64,000 nucleotides of DNA from Bubalus kerabau (taxonomy: Eukaryota; Chordata; Mammalia; Artiodactyla; Bovidae): NCBI RefSeq assembly GCF_029407905.1, contig NC_073642.1, positions 124,001-188,000 of the forward strand, written 5' to 3'. A program made the position numbers and the translations under genes. Position 1 is the first letter of the stretch, and the number at the start of each line of letters is the position of its first letter. Under the pieces are notes generated by a model. It was not told where the DNA came from. It did no database searches and worked only from the letters and a program-made list of their open reading frames with translations. Positions 1 to 11,119 of the stretch are shown here, piece after piece.

Positions 1-3000
1 ATAGGGACCAAAAGAAAACAGGAGTAGCGACACTCATATCAGATAAAATAGACTTTAAAACAAAGGCTGTGAAAAGAGACAAAGAACGTCACTACATAAT
101 GATCAAAGGATCAATCCAAGAAGAAGATATAACAATTATAAATATATATGCACCCAACGTGGGAGCACCACAGTATGTAAGACAAATGCTAACAAGTATG
201 AAAGGAGAAATTAACACTAACACAATAATAGTTGGAGATTTTAATACCCCACTCACACCTATGGATAGATCAACTAAACAGAAATTTAACAAGGAAACAC
301 AAACTTTAAATGATACAATAGACCAGTTAGACCTAATTGATATCTATAGGACATTTCATCCCAAAACAATGAATTTCAACTTTTTCTAAAGTGCACATGG
401 AACCTTCTCCAGGATAGATCACATCCTGGGCCATAAAGCTAGCATTGGTAAATTCAAAAAAATAGAAATCATTCCAAGCATCTTTTCTGACCACAATGCA
501 GTAAGATTAGATCTCAATTACAGGAGAAAAACTATTAAAAATTCCAACATATGGAGGCTGAACAACACGCTGCTGAATAACCAACAAATCACAGAAGAAA
601 TCAAAAAAGAAATCAAAATTTGCATAGAAACGGATGAAAATGAAAACACAACAACCCAAAACTTGTGGGACACGGTAAAAGCAGTCCTAAGGGGAAAGTT
701 CATAGCAATACAGGCACACCTCAAGAAACAAGAAAAAAGTCAAATAAATAAACTAACTCTACACCTAAAGCAACTAGAAAAGGAAGAAATGAAGAACCCC
801 AGGGATAGTAGAAGGAAAGAAATCTTAAAAATTAGAGCAGAAATAAATGCAAAAGAAACAAAAGAGACCATAGCAAAAATCAACAAAACCAAAAGCTGGT
901 TCTTTGAAACGATAAATAAAATTGACAAACCATTAGCCAGACTCATCAAGAAACAAAGGGAGAAAAATCAAATCAATACAATTAGAAATGAAAATGGAGA
1001 GATCACAACAGAAAACACAGAAATACAAAGGATCATAAGAGACTACTATCAACAATTATATGCCAATAAAATGGACAACGTGGAAGAAATGGACAAATTC
1101 TTAGAAAAGTACAACTTTCCAAAACTGGACCAGGGAAGAAATAGAAAATCTTAACAGACCCATCACAAGCACGGAAATGGAAACTGTAACCAAAAATCTT
1201 CCAGCCAACAAAAGCCCAGGTCCAGACGGCTTCACAGCTGAATTCTACGAAAAATTTAGAGAAGAGCTAACACCTATCCTGCTCAAACTCTTCCAGAAAA
1301 TTGCAGAGGAAGGTAAACTTCCAAACTCATTATATGAGGCCACCATCAGCCTAATACCAAAACCTGACAAAGATCCCACAAAAAAAGAAAACTACAGGCC
1401 AATATCACTGATGACATAGATGCAAAAATCCTTAACAAAATTCTAGCAATCAGAATCCAACAACACATTAAAAAGATCATACACCATGACCAAGTGGGCT
1501 TTATCCCAGGGATGCAAGGATTCTTCAATATCCGCAAATCAATCAATGTAATACACGACCTTAACAAATTGAAAAATAAAAACCATATGATTTTCTCAAT
1601 AGATGCAGAGAAAGCCTTTGACAAAATTCAACATCCATTTATGATAAAAACTCTCCAGAAAGCAGGAATAGAAGGAACATACCTCAACATAATAAAAGCT
1701 ATATATGACAAACCCACAGCAAACATTATCCTCAATGGTGAAAAATTGAAAGAATTTCCTCTAAAGTCAGGAACTAGACAAGGGTGTCCACTTTCACCAT
1801 TACTATTCAACATAGCTTTGGAAGTTTTGGCCACAGCAATCAGAGCAGAAAAAGAAACAAAAGGAATCCAAATTGGAAAAGAAGAAGTGAAACTCTCACT
1901 GTTTGCAGATGACATGATCCTCTACATAGAAAACCCTTAAGACTCCACCAGAAAATTACTAGAACTAGTCAATGACTATAGTAAAGTTGCAGGATATAAA
2001 ATCAACACACAGAAATCCCTTGAATTCCTATACACTAATAATGAGAAAACAGAAAGAGAAATTAAGGAAACAATTTCATTCACCATTGCAATGGAAAGAA
2101 TAAAATACTTAGGAATATACCTACCTAAAGAAACTAAAGACCTATATATAGAAAACTATAAAACACTGGTGAAAGAAATCAAAGAGGACACTAATAGGTG
2201 GAGAAATATACCATGTTCATGGATTGGAAGAATCAATATAGTGAAAATGAGTATATTACCCAAGGCAATTTATAGATTCAATGCAATCCCTATCAAGCTA
2301 CCAACAGTATTCTTCACAGAGCTAGAACAAATAATTTCACAATTTGTATGGAAATACAAAAAACCTCGAATAGCCAAAGCGATCTTGAGAAAGAAGAATG
2401 GAACTGGAGGAATCAACCTACCTGATTTCAGGCTCCGCTACAAAGCCACAGTTATCAAGACAGTATGGTACTGGCACAAAGACAGAAATATAGATTAGTG
2501 GAACAAAATAGAAAGCCCAGAGATAAATCCACACACATATGGACACCTTATCTTTGACAAAGGAGGCAAAAATATACAATGGATTAAAGACAATCTCTTT
2601 AACAAGCGGTGCTGGGAAATCTGGTCAACCACTTGTAAAAGAATGAAACTAGAACACTTTCTAACACAATACACAAAAATAAACTCAAAATGGATTAAAG
2701 ATCTAAACGTAAGACCAGAAACTATAAAACTCCTAGAGGAGAACATAGGCAAAACACTCTCTGAAATACATCACAGCAGGATCCTCTATGACCCACCTCC
2801 CACAATATTGGAAATAAAAACAAAAATAAACAAATGGGACCTAATTAACCTTAAAAGCTTCTGCACATCAAAGCAAACTATTAGCAAGGTGAAAAGACAG
2901 CCTTCGGAATGGGAGAAAATAATAGGAAATGAAGCAACTGACAAACAACTAATCTCAAAAATATACAAGCAACTCCTATAGCTCAACTCCAGAAAAATAG

Positions 3001-3625
3001 ATGACCCAATCAAAAAATGGGCCAAAGAACTAAATAGACATTTCTCCAAAGAAGACATACAGATGGCTAACAAACACATGAAAAGATGCTCAAAATCACT
3101 CATTATCATAGAAATGCAAATCAAAACCACTATGAGGTACCATTTCACGCCAGTCAGAATGGCTGCAATCCAAAAGTCTACAAATAATAAATGCTGGAGA
3201 GGGTGTGGAGAAAAGGGAACCCTCTTACACTGTTGGTGGGAATGCAAACTAGTACAGCCACTATAGAGAACAGTGTGGAGATTCCTTAAAAAACTGGAAA
3301 TAGAACTGCCTTATGATCCAGCAATCCCACTGCTGGGCATACACACTGAGGAAACCAGAAGGGAAAGAGACACGTGTACCCCAATGTTCATCGCAGCACT
3401 GTTTCTAATAGCCAGGACATGGAAGCAACCTAGATGTCCATCAGCAGATGAATGGATAAGAAAGCTGTGGTACATATACACAATGGAGTATTACTCCGCC
3501 ATTAAAAAGAATAGAATGAATCAGTTCTAATGAGGTGGATGAAACTGGAGCCTATTATACAGAGTGAAGTAAGCCAGAAAGAAAAACACCAATACAGTAT
3601 ACTAACGCATATATATGGAACTTTG
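1..3625 (+). pseudogene. L1 ORF2 pseudogene (endonuclease, reverse transcriptase, C-terminal domain)
   Basis: In life ORF2p nicks target DNA and reverse transcribes L1 RNA by target-primed reverse transcription. Visible pieces in order: the endonuclease core with VGDFNTP near 235-252 and the catalytic-type SDHNA near 486-500; the fingers motif SPGPDGF near 1213-1233; [12 protein letters not shown] near 1780-1810; the RT active-site FADD at 1902-1913; and a Cys-x3-Cys-x7-His-x4-Cys knuckle near 3192-3245. The frame is broken by a stop at 387-389, a shift near 1140-1160, a shift and stop near 1417, a TAA at 1938-1940 just after the RT active site, and further stops near 2496, 2979 and 3264. The 3' limit is approximate. 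It cannot encode a working protein. Confidence 0.93.
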
Positions 3626-3974
3626 AAAGACGGTAACAATAACCCTGAGTACGAGACAGCAAAAGAGACACTGATGTATAGAAGAGTCTTATGGACTCTG
3701 TGGGAGAGGGAGAAGGTGGGAAGATGTGGGAGAATGGCATTGAAACATGTAAAATATCATGTATGAAAAGAGTTGCCAGTCCAGGTTTGATGCATGACAC
3801 TGGATGCTTGGGGCTAGTGCACTGGGACGACCCAGAGGGATGCTATGGGGGGGAGGAGGGAGGAGGGTTCAGGATGGGGAGCACATGTATACCTGAGGCG
3901 GATTCATTTTGATATTTGGAAAAACTAATACAATTATGTAAAGTTTAAAAATAAAATAAAATTAAGAAAAAAAT
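3626..3974 (+). other. L1 3' UTR with G-rich tract and A-rich tail
   Basis: Downstream of the decayed ORF2 end the sequence has the usual ruminant L1 3' UTR make-up: a purine-rich stretch with a run of G at about 3846-3866, then AT-rich sequence with overlapping AATAAA signals near 3950-3962 and a short A-rich tail. Satellite I starts immediately after. No gene is present. Confidence 0.85.
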
Positions 3975-4396
3975 CCACAGGAGGCTTGACTCCCTTTAGG
4001 CCACTCAGTGGTCTCCAAGAAATACCCGTCGGGACTCGAGAGCAGAGCAGAGTCCTTTCCTTCCTCTCGAGATGAGGTCTGACTCCTCGGGTGCGTCTAA
4101 AATGCAACTCCGAGATCTCTGTCGCCCCTGGAGAGGAACATTAGGTCCTGGACACAAGCTTAGATGAGGTCTCTTTTGCCCTGAAGTGACTCGAGAGCAA
4201 TCCCTAGCTCTCTCTCGCAACTCCAATGGAAGATTGAACTTCCCTGGGCCAACACAAGAGGAAGCCTGAATTCCCCATCGTAACTTGAGAATCCCGCCGA
4301 AACTCGAGAAAAACCACATGGTTACCCTGTCATCGCAAGATGAGGCCCTTGCCCGCTACAGCGTCTAAAGAGAAGTCCCAGGTTTCTTCTTGAAGT

Positions 4397-4421
4397 GTTT
4401 TCACACTTCAAGTGTGAAAAC
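4397..4421. repeat. Perfect short palindrome inside one satellite unit
   Basis: The stretch gttttcacactt, one c, then aagtgtgaaaac gives two 12-bp perfectly complementary arms around a single base. Other units at this phase read simply tgaagtgcgaaacggtacttgg. The extra bases are an inverted copy of the neighbouring gaagtgtgaaaac, as expected from a fold-back or template-switch event during replication. Confidence 0.85.
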
Positions 4422-6379
4422 TTGGCACCCTTGATGCGATTCCAAAAGTTGCCCGACACCCTGGTCTCTCTCGAGGGGAACACCGAGGTTCCCGGTACGA
4501 CTTCATCTGAGCCACTTCTCCCCTCCTGATTGTGACTGGAGGGTCGACTCCCGTGCTTTGTCTGGAAGGGGTTCCCAACCTTCCCGGCGCACCTCAGGAT
4601 GAGGCCGGTCTAACGAGAATATTTGAGACGTAGCTTCATGGGTGGTAACACATGCTGAAAGACCCCGATTCCCCGGTCCACTCTTGATAAGAACCCGATG
4701 CCCGGACACCTCTTGAAAGGCAACCCTGTGGAAGAAGGCACAACACGAAGGGGCACTGACACCCTCGTGCATCGTCCGGAAAAACCCGCAGATTCCAAAC
4801 ACAGTTCGATAAGTTGCCTGTCACCCCGTGAATAACTCGAGAGGCAAGCGGAGTTCCATTCCTCCTTACAAGACGAGGCCTGACTCTCCTGTCCCAACTC
4901 TGCAGGGACCCTGCGATCAGAGTCAGAAATGGAGACGAACCCTGAGGTTCCTGCCTCCACTCGAGATGAGGCCCTCTTCTATTGCACCAAACCCAGTGGA
5001 GTCCCGAGAGGGCCCTCCCAACTCCAGGGTATCCTTGACTTCTCAGAGGCACACTGAGAAGCTCCCTGAGGCCACCGGCACTAGTCGAGGGAACCCAGGG
5101 TTTACTGCCGTGACCCAAGAAACACCTTGAAAGTCCTTCTTTAACGGTTCTTGAGGCCCGATACACCTTCCATGACTCTAGAGCATTGACGCGCTCCCCC
5201 TCGCAATGCGCATGGAGACCTGACTTCCCAAGCGCCACATGAGAGGCTCCCTGAGCTCCCCGTAGTACCTCATGAGAAACCCCACACTGGCGCTGCAGCT
5301 CGAGAAAACCCACGAGACGCCCCCTTCATCGCGAGATGATGGCCTTCTTTTCCTGCATGGCCTGGAGAGCAATCACGAGTCCTCTCTCCAAACTCCACAG
5401 GAGGCTTTACTCCCTTTAGGCCACTCAGTGGGCTCCAAGAGATACCCGTCGCAACTCGAGAGGAGAGCGGAGTCCTTCGCTTCCCCTCGAGACAAGGACT
5501 GACTCCCCGGGTGCATCAGGAAAGCAACCCCGAGATCCCTGTCCCCCCTGGAGACGAACATTATGTCCTGGACACAAGCCTAGATAAGGTCTCTTTTGCC
5601 CTGCAGTAACTCAAGCGCAATCCCTAGCTCTCCCTCACAACTCGAATGGAAGACTGGACTTCCCTGGGCCAACACAAGAGGAAGCCTGAATTTCCTGACC
5701 TAACTCGAGAATCCCGCCACAACTCGAGAAAAACAACGTGGTTAACCCGTCACCACAAGATGAGGCCCTTGCCAGCTACAGCGTCTCAAGAGAAGTCTCA
5801 CGTTCCGTCTTGAAGTTTGAAACGGTACTTAGCACCTTTGATGTGACTCCAAAAGTTCCCCGACATCCCAGTTTTACTCGAGGGGAACATCGAGGTTCCC
5901 GGCACCACTTCATCTGAGCCCCTTCTCCCCTCCTGATGGGGACAAGAGGGTCGATTCACTTGCTTTGTCTGAAAGGGTTACCGACCTTCCTGGTGCACCT
6001 CAGGTTGAGGTCCGTCTCAAGAAGAAATTCGAGACGTAGGCTTGTGGGTGGTGCCACATGCCGAAAGACACTGATTTCCTGGTCTGCTCTTGATAAGAAT
6101 CTGAAGGCTGGATACCTCTTCGAAGGCAACCCTGTGTATGAAGGCAAAAAACGAAGGGGAACTGACACCCCCATGCATCGTCCGGATAAAACCGCAGGTT
6201 CCACACACAGCTCGACAAGTGGCCTGTTATCCGGTGAACAACTCGAGAGTCCAGTGGAGTTCCATTCCTCCACACAAGACGAGGCCTGACTCTCCTGTCC
6301 TAACTCTGTAGGAACTCTGTGTTCAGAGTCAGAAATGGAGAGCAACCCTGAGGTTCCTGCTTCAAATCGAGATGAGGCC

Positions 6380-6385
6380 CTCTTC
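6380..6385. repeat. Provirus target-site duplication, left copy
   Basis: The six bases before the provirus are ctcttc. The six after it (13270-13275) are atcttc, one mismatch. Six bases is the usual betaretroviral duplication size. Removing the provirus and one copy restores the normal satellite phase (gaggccctcttccattgcacc). Confidence 0.75.
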
Positions 6386-7679
6386 TGACAAGGTCCAGCC
6401 TCGGCTGGTCCAGGGTTTTCGAAGGGGAGACAGATTAGGCGACCTATTGATTTATTTATCGAAGATATAAAGAGTAATAGAATGAGGATAGCTCAGTAGG
6501 AAAATTTAGTGGAGAAAAGAAGCTGAGTAGCTTGGTTTATGCGGAAAATCAGTATAACCCGTGACACCAGGTTAGCTCTGACCACGGAGGCCGCAGGCTC
6601 CCTCTCGAATAGCGAAAAGTGCCCCACCTTAGACACCTTCTCAAGTGGTCTTCGAAGCCCAGGCAAATAAATGGTCGCAGAGGATATCCGCGCTCCAGAT
6701 GGACACTCATCTGAAAATTGAGGGGAAGAATGACATTAGGAGACTAAGTGTTGGCAATCAAGGCCCGTAGCTTTATTTTCAACAGGGGTTTTTATACCCT
6801 AAGTTACACATAGAGGATAATGGGGATGCAAAGACAGCAGCCTTTGATCCTTATCAAAAACCAGAGTTTCTCTCCTGCAAATGTATCGTATACAAATGGT
6901 TTAGGTGATTTACATCATCTTCTAGCCAGAAGACCTATTAACATTTTATGACTCTTGACAAAGACTTATCAACCATAAGACTTATTTTCTCTAAGAGTAA
7001 TTATTTTAAGGTTTGGCCCCATCTTTCGAAGATAAAATTGCATTCCTATAGGGCAGATGTGTAATGGGCTTACAACAAAGGAAAGAATTTATTACCTTAA
7101 GGGTCTAAAGTTAGTAACACCAAGGCCACTACTTATTTCTTCTACATACCAACTATATTAATTAATACACATTCAAGGATACAATTCAGGGGATGTGGAA
7201 ACTTGGCAACAAGCATTGGTTCATCAATGAAATCTTTTACTAGTTTTATTCTGACAGTTTCTAACCCTCTGCGAGGCTCTAAGCTATTTGAATATCTTAA
7301 GCTTCCCGTGCCTCTCGAGGCTCGGAGACTGTAAACAATTGTATGCATTGCTGTAGGAGACCGGGTAAACTTGTCAGGCGAGTTAGAGAGCCATCTGACG
7401 TGTTTGGATTTAAACACTCCTAATTGCCCAGGAACTTTATTAATTGGAGCTGTAAGTTAGCTCTTTGACAGAGAGAGTGAGATGGTGGTGGGGGACAGCC
7501 CCCAGTAAAGTCAGAGGGGAGAGCACAAAGCAATAAAGTAGGCAGACTCTGGTTTTGGGGGGTAGATGCTCAAGAATATCCGGGAGGACTCCCGAGGCTC
7601 GATCCCGCCTTTGTGTATGCCCAGCCTCCTTCCTCATGACCTTTGTCACGAGTGGAATGTCTCTCGCCGGCTCCCGGCA
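6386..7679 (-). repeat. Proviral 3' LTR
   Basis: On the plus strand it begins TGACAAGGTCCAGCC and ends GGCTCCCGGCA, so it has TG...CA ends. It aligns end to end with the copy at 11967-13269 and with the solo LTR at 46052-47349 in opposite orientation. Scattered substitutions and short indels separate it from its sister LTR, for example a 4-bp difference in the ttatttat run near 6456, so the insertion is not recent. Confidence 0.92.
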
Positions 7680-8386
7680 TCTCCCCGTTTTTTATTTCTT
7701 AAAACAGCCAGATGTAGCTCAGTCGCGAGCCTCTGAATACTCTGCCGAAGAATCCTGACAATACAAGGAAGAATGATTATGAGAAGCAGAATTAAAGCAG
7801 CCACTGCAGCATAGCTAAAGACATTAGACAGAATATTCTTTCCTGAGATGTAGTTAGGGAAAGTTTGGAAGAAATCATTTGCTGTTCCAGCAGCAGTAAA
7901 ATCTAATCGGGAGTGCTCCATGGTTGCTATTTGATAGTGAAGTTTCCCTACGTCTCAACCAATGTCAGAGCTGTTCCAGATACCTGAAATATGGTTTTTA
8001 ATCTTTTCCCATTCAAAATCTGTCTCATTTACTTTCAGGGGTGTTACACATATCCACCGATAGTCAGCATGACAAGACAATGCCATTTTCACCTTTAAAG
8101 CCTGCAATTCAGTCTCAATATGTATTACTGCTTCCTCTAGGGCGTCTACCCTCATTTCTAATTTTCTCTCTATAGCTTCCTGTGTTGCCAATGTTAAAGA
8201 AACATTTTTGGACATAGAATCAACATATTGAGCAGTATGTACTTGTTGAGTCAATGATATTGCTGCCACAGTAACAGAAGTGATTGCACTTATCAAAGCT
8301 GCTGTTCCCAAGATAAGTAAGCCCACAAACCGTCGTGTTTGCATTAAAACCTGTAGTTGTTGTAATACAGCAAGACCATAATTCAA
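7646..8386 (-). pseudogene. env transmembrane subunit (TM) remnant of the provirus
   Basis: The reading frame from 8386 has the layout of a betaretroviral TM: a hydrophobic fusion-peptide-like stretch at about residues 20-45 (begins FVGLLILGTAA), a helical heptad-like region, a Cys-x7-Cys loop (CHADYRWIC), an N-glycosylation-type NETD, then a membrane span (AALILLLIIILP) and a basic cytoplasmic tail that runs into the 3' LTR, as is common. One in-frame stop at 7955-7957 separates the ectodomain from the membrane-proximal part. No surface subunit or cleavage site lies upstream; that position is taken by the TIMP2-like segment. It would not give a functional envelope. Confidence 0.85.
7680..7697 (-). 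promoter_or_regulatory. Polypurine tract (plus-strand primer) of the provirus
   Basis: On the sense strand the sequence next to the 3' LTR is aaataaaaaacggggaga, a purine run ending exactly at the LTR. That is the expected place and composition for the RNase H-resistant primer of plus-strand DNA synthesis. Confidence 0.85.
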
Positions 8387-8464
8387 TAAGTGGTTACATC
8401 ATAAGATAAGGTGGATGTTGTAGCATTACAAAGGAGCAAACATTATATTGAGGGTTTAAACAAG

Positions 8465-8838
8465 ATGAACCAGGGAGCAGCTGTAGGCGTCAGCCCGGGG
8501 GAGCAGTGTCCCCAGCATCAGGAGGCAGAACGCGAGCGGCAGGCTGTGGGCCAAGGCGCCTATGGTGGGCGGAGGGGCAGGGTTCGTGGTTTAGGGCTAG
8601 CCACCACCGCTTGGGCTCAGGGCGGTCCCCTCTCGCCGGTGGGGCCACGCTGGTCTGGACGGCACTCCGCGGGCGCGCTTTCCTCTCTGGCCCTCACTCG
8701 CTGCACAGACTTCTTTGCTCTAGGTCACGGGGTGCAGAGAGGTGGGTGCGAGGTGCTGCTGGTGGCGCGGAGGCGAGAGCTGGCTGGGGGAGGGGGAGCG
8801 AGCGAGTGCGCGCGCCGCGAACCTGGTCTTTGGGGAAT
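8465..8838 (-). pseudogene. TIMP2: Captured TIMP2 exon-1 fragment (5' UTR, signal peptide, first mature residues)
   Basis: TIMP2 is a secreted inhibitor of matrix metalloproteinases. On the proviral sense strand, codons from 8560 down to 8465 read GALAHSLPLAF, CLLMLGTLLPRADA, YSCSLVH. As I remember bovine TIMP2 (signal peptide followed by CSCSPVH), about five of 31 positions differ. The start codon is ATA (8563-8561) where TIMP2 has ATG in a CC-CC-ATGGGCGCC context. The first mature residue, the cysteine that binds the metalloproteinase zinc, is tyrosine (TGC to TAC). Homology stops after VH, before the end of exon 1, and TAA follows within three codons. Upstream, about 270 bp of CpG-rich sequence with a patch like the TIMP2 leader (agagcaaagaagt) fits its 5' UTR. 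It lies in proviral sense between an integrase remnant and env TM. Confidence 0.85.
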
Positions 8839-8984
8839 GTGACATGACGAATTTGTCTGAGATCCAAACCGGAGAATCTGCATTCTGTAGAAATGTACAA
8901 GCATACCCTCTCCCACAAGTTAGCAACATATCTGGCCTTTTTCACTCTCCCGTAAGGAGGCCTTTTTACTTGACCAGGGGCTGA
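8839..8984 (-). pseudogene. Integrase C-terminal / env-leader remnant
   Basis: On the sense strand a short frame reads LLTCGRGYACTFLQ followed by DSPVWISDKFV. The GRGY...PVWI pattern is like the C-terminal DNA-binding segment of betaretroviral integrase, which overlaps the start of env in these viruses. Only about 40 residues are recognisable. It directly precedes the TIMP2-like segment, so the capture lies at the pol-env boundary. The assignment is by pattern only. Confidence 0.5.
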
Positions 8985-9740
8985 GTCGTAGCCTGTAATT
9001 CAGGCATCTAGTGTCTCATCATTGTAGTCTGCCCCCGTGTGTTTACGTTTAAGTGATTAATTACAATTGGAACATAACTTCACTATTTGTCTAGCTGTTT
9101 CCCTATGGATATGTTAATTTAGGTCTAATGTTTAGTTTAGGTCTCTGTATAAATTTAAGTAATAAATGTATAACCTCCTTATCTCATTTTGGTATACAGG
9201 TATACAGATATACCTAAATGCAAAATGCATTTATATATGTATTTATATATGGCAACAAGTATAAAGTTATTGACATATAATATATATAAATCAATATACT
9301 TGAATTAATCTTTATAATTAATATATTAATTAATATATATTACAACAATACAACACATACACAGCTAATACCAACCAACACAAACCAATATACTGTAATA
9401 ATACATGTCACACATTTATAATTATACAGTATATAGAACATATATCATCACAGCACATCAATCCATACCAATTAATATCAGCCACACACACATTATATTA
9501 CTGCCATATATATTTAATTATACAGTATATATATACGTGTGTGTGTATATAGTATACATATTAATTTATATACAAATTAATTAAGTATAGATCTATAAAT
9601 AGAATTAGGTGTACCTTTATTATATTTTATTTATACCCATACCTAATTAGGCAAACTGTAATTAGGCAAATACATTTATATTATGTATTTATAACAATAT
9701 ATAAATTATTGTTAAATGTACCACCTGTACAGCATCTCCA
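8985..9740. other. AT-rich block of unknown origin inside the provirus
   Basis: About 750 bp dominated by A and T with repeated ATATAT, TTAATTAA-like and short TG runs (for example near 9535-9550). It fills the place where reverse transcriptase, RNase H and most of integrase should be. I see no pol motif, no open frame of note and no similarity to the rest of the window. The first ~60 bp may still belong to the retroviral flank. Confidence 0.6.
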
Positions 9741-10330
9741 CCCCACATACCACTTTCTCTAATCCCACCAACTCATTTTCAGTATTATGTGTTGGCCAGG
9801 AGCTGGGCCAGTCTTTCCCAGCAATGTTAAGAGACGTCTGTTCCTGTGTCTAATAGCCCTGGCGTTTTATTCTCTTGAATTAAAAGATCTTTTAAAGGCC
9901 TTGGAACTGTAATTTCCTGCACCCAAAAGGCTAGATCACTAGATCCAAATGTTTTGTGGCTCTTAGCTTGAGAAGTCAAGTTTTTCCTTGTCTGATAGTA
10001 AGGTAAAAGTAAAAGCTGTGTTACTCTTTGACCTTTATTAATTTGTACAGTTTTGATAGGCAGTGAGATCAAGACTTTAATTTCTCAATATCATCAGAAT
10101 CTACTACACCATGCACCAGCGAAATTTCTTTTCTTTCTTTTTTTTTATTTAATTTTTTTTTTAAAAGAAAGCAAGCTACGCCCCAGGACAAATCTTACAA
10201 TGTCCTCAGATAGGGGGCCAGCCACTCCGGTTGGAATTGGAATAAGCGGCACATCAGGGGTTAATATTGTTATTAAACCTCCTTGCCTTTTCGCTTTTCT
10301 CCTAGCCTGGGTGAGACCCCCCTGAGGGAG
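9741..10330 (-). pseudogene. dUTPase and protease start (pro) remnant
   Basis: In proviral sense, the sequence from about 10325 contains IPIPTGVAGPL and VLGRSLL, dUTPase-like motifs that help bind dUTP. A T-rich (sense A-rich) interruption at 10130-10165 follows, then VHGVVDSDD, another dUTPase-type motif. The frame 10072-9827 holds GQRVTQLLLLP, the dUTPase C-terminal side, and ends in LLDTGTDVS, the aspartic-protease active-site pattern. A stop follows, but protease-like sequence (IAGKDWP) continues in another frame to about 9775. dUTPase fused ahead of protease is characteristic of betaretroviruses. The region is frameshifted and dead. Confidence 0.78.
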
Positions 10331-11119
10331 TTTTCTCCAAGGAGCACGCTCTGCATATTGTGTACTAAAAGCTCATTTGTTTAAAAAACTTTTTATCTTC
10401 CTCAGTCTTAGGCAACACTTTGGGAGGCTTTGGGGGCAAAGTGGGGAACTCCTGGGTCCTGGGAGGCACAATCGAAGGCGGTGGCAGTCGCCTTAAATCA
10501 GAAAGTGGTGGATAAGTTTTTTAAAGGTTTGCGCAGAGGGGGAGGGAGCTCGCCAGGGCTCTCGGCCGCAGCGTCCTGTAAGCCCTCTCCTTCCTTGGGA
10601 GGTAGACCACTTTCTCCCTCCTTTTTTTTTTTTCAATGGCAGAAAATATGATCTGTGCAGTAAATGGAGACTCACCACCATCCACCTCTATAGCCTCCCC
10701 CATAGTCTATTTAACAGCCTCGTGACGGAGGTCCAGGACATTTCTAATCATATTCCACAGTCAATAAATATTTGTCTATTCTTAGATGCAGAGAAATCCA
10801 TTTTTAATTTTTTTTTAATTTTAGAGAATATTTTTATTTATTTTGTTACCTCTTTACCCTGGCTAAACTGCAGAGGGGACTAGAAAAGAAGCCTCAAGGT
10901 GAGGATCAAGTTCATCCTTGGGACTAGAGAAAATCCTTCTCCGGGAAACTCCTAGCGGTGGCCCTTTACCCCGACATGGAGGAGGAGGCATAGGGGGATG
11001 GGAGCGTCCCGAAGTTTTCCTCTTCTGTTCCGGAGATCCTTTAACTGTTTGGTAACTAAATCTTATGAACTGTCTGATCGGGGATGTTTCCCTCAACCTC
11101 CTAGGAGCGGATGGTCTGA
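10331..11119 (-). pseudogene. Degenerate gag remainder
   Basis: Between matrix and dUTPase lie about 800 bp with only short open frames. One at 11096-10863 is proline- and basic-rich (PPMPPPPCRGKGP), like spacer regions between betaretroviral matrix and capsid. I see no capsid major homology region and no CCHC nucleocapsid knuckle, so most of gag has been deleted. Runs of A on the sense strand near 10623-10635 and 10800-10830 disturb the frame. Confidence 0.55.

Larger units (their letters stand above)
1..3974 (+). mobile_element. LINE-1 (ruminant L1-BT type), 5' part outside the window
   Basis: This is the downstream part of an L1 non-LTR retrotransposon in sense orientation. It enters the window inside the endonuclease domain of ORF2 and runs through reverse transcriptase, the C-terminal zinc-knuckle region, the 3' UTR and an A-rich tail. 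Several stops and frame breaks show it is dead. Its 3' tail abuts satellite I directly at about 3974/3975. The 5' end lies upstream of the window, so full length, any 5' truncation and the target-site duplication cannot be judged. Assignment rests on the conserved ORF2 motifs and the G-rich 3' UTR typical of ruminant L1. Confidence 0.95.
3975..6385. repeat. Satellite I (bovine 1.715-type) array, segment 1
   Basis: About 1.7 units of the ~1.4 kb satellite. The motif at 3978 (ccacaggaggcttgactcc) recurs at 5394, a spacing of 1,416 bp. The unit is built of degenerate ~31-bp subrepeats, many carrying CTCGAG or a one-base variant. The segment starts at the L1 tail, mid-unit, and ends at the provirus. 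The interrupted phase resumes at 13270, so the provirus inserted into a pre-existing array. Open frames here are chance products of tandem GC-rich sequence. Confidence 0.88.

Noticed and set aside
1..3625. Active L1 ORF2
   Set aside because: Multiple in-frame stops and frameshifts, including a stop just after the RT active site.
8411..8842. Plus-strand 143-codon frame over the CpG-rich ERV segment as a gene
   Set aside because: It is the antisense of the TIMP2-like exon and starts in retroviral sequence; the sense strand gives the coherent interpretation.
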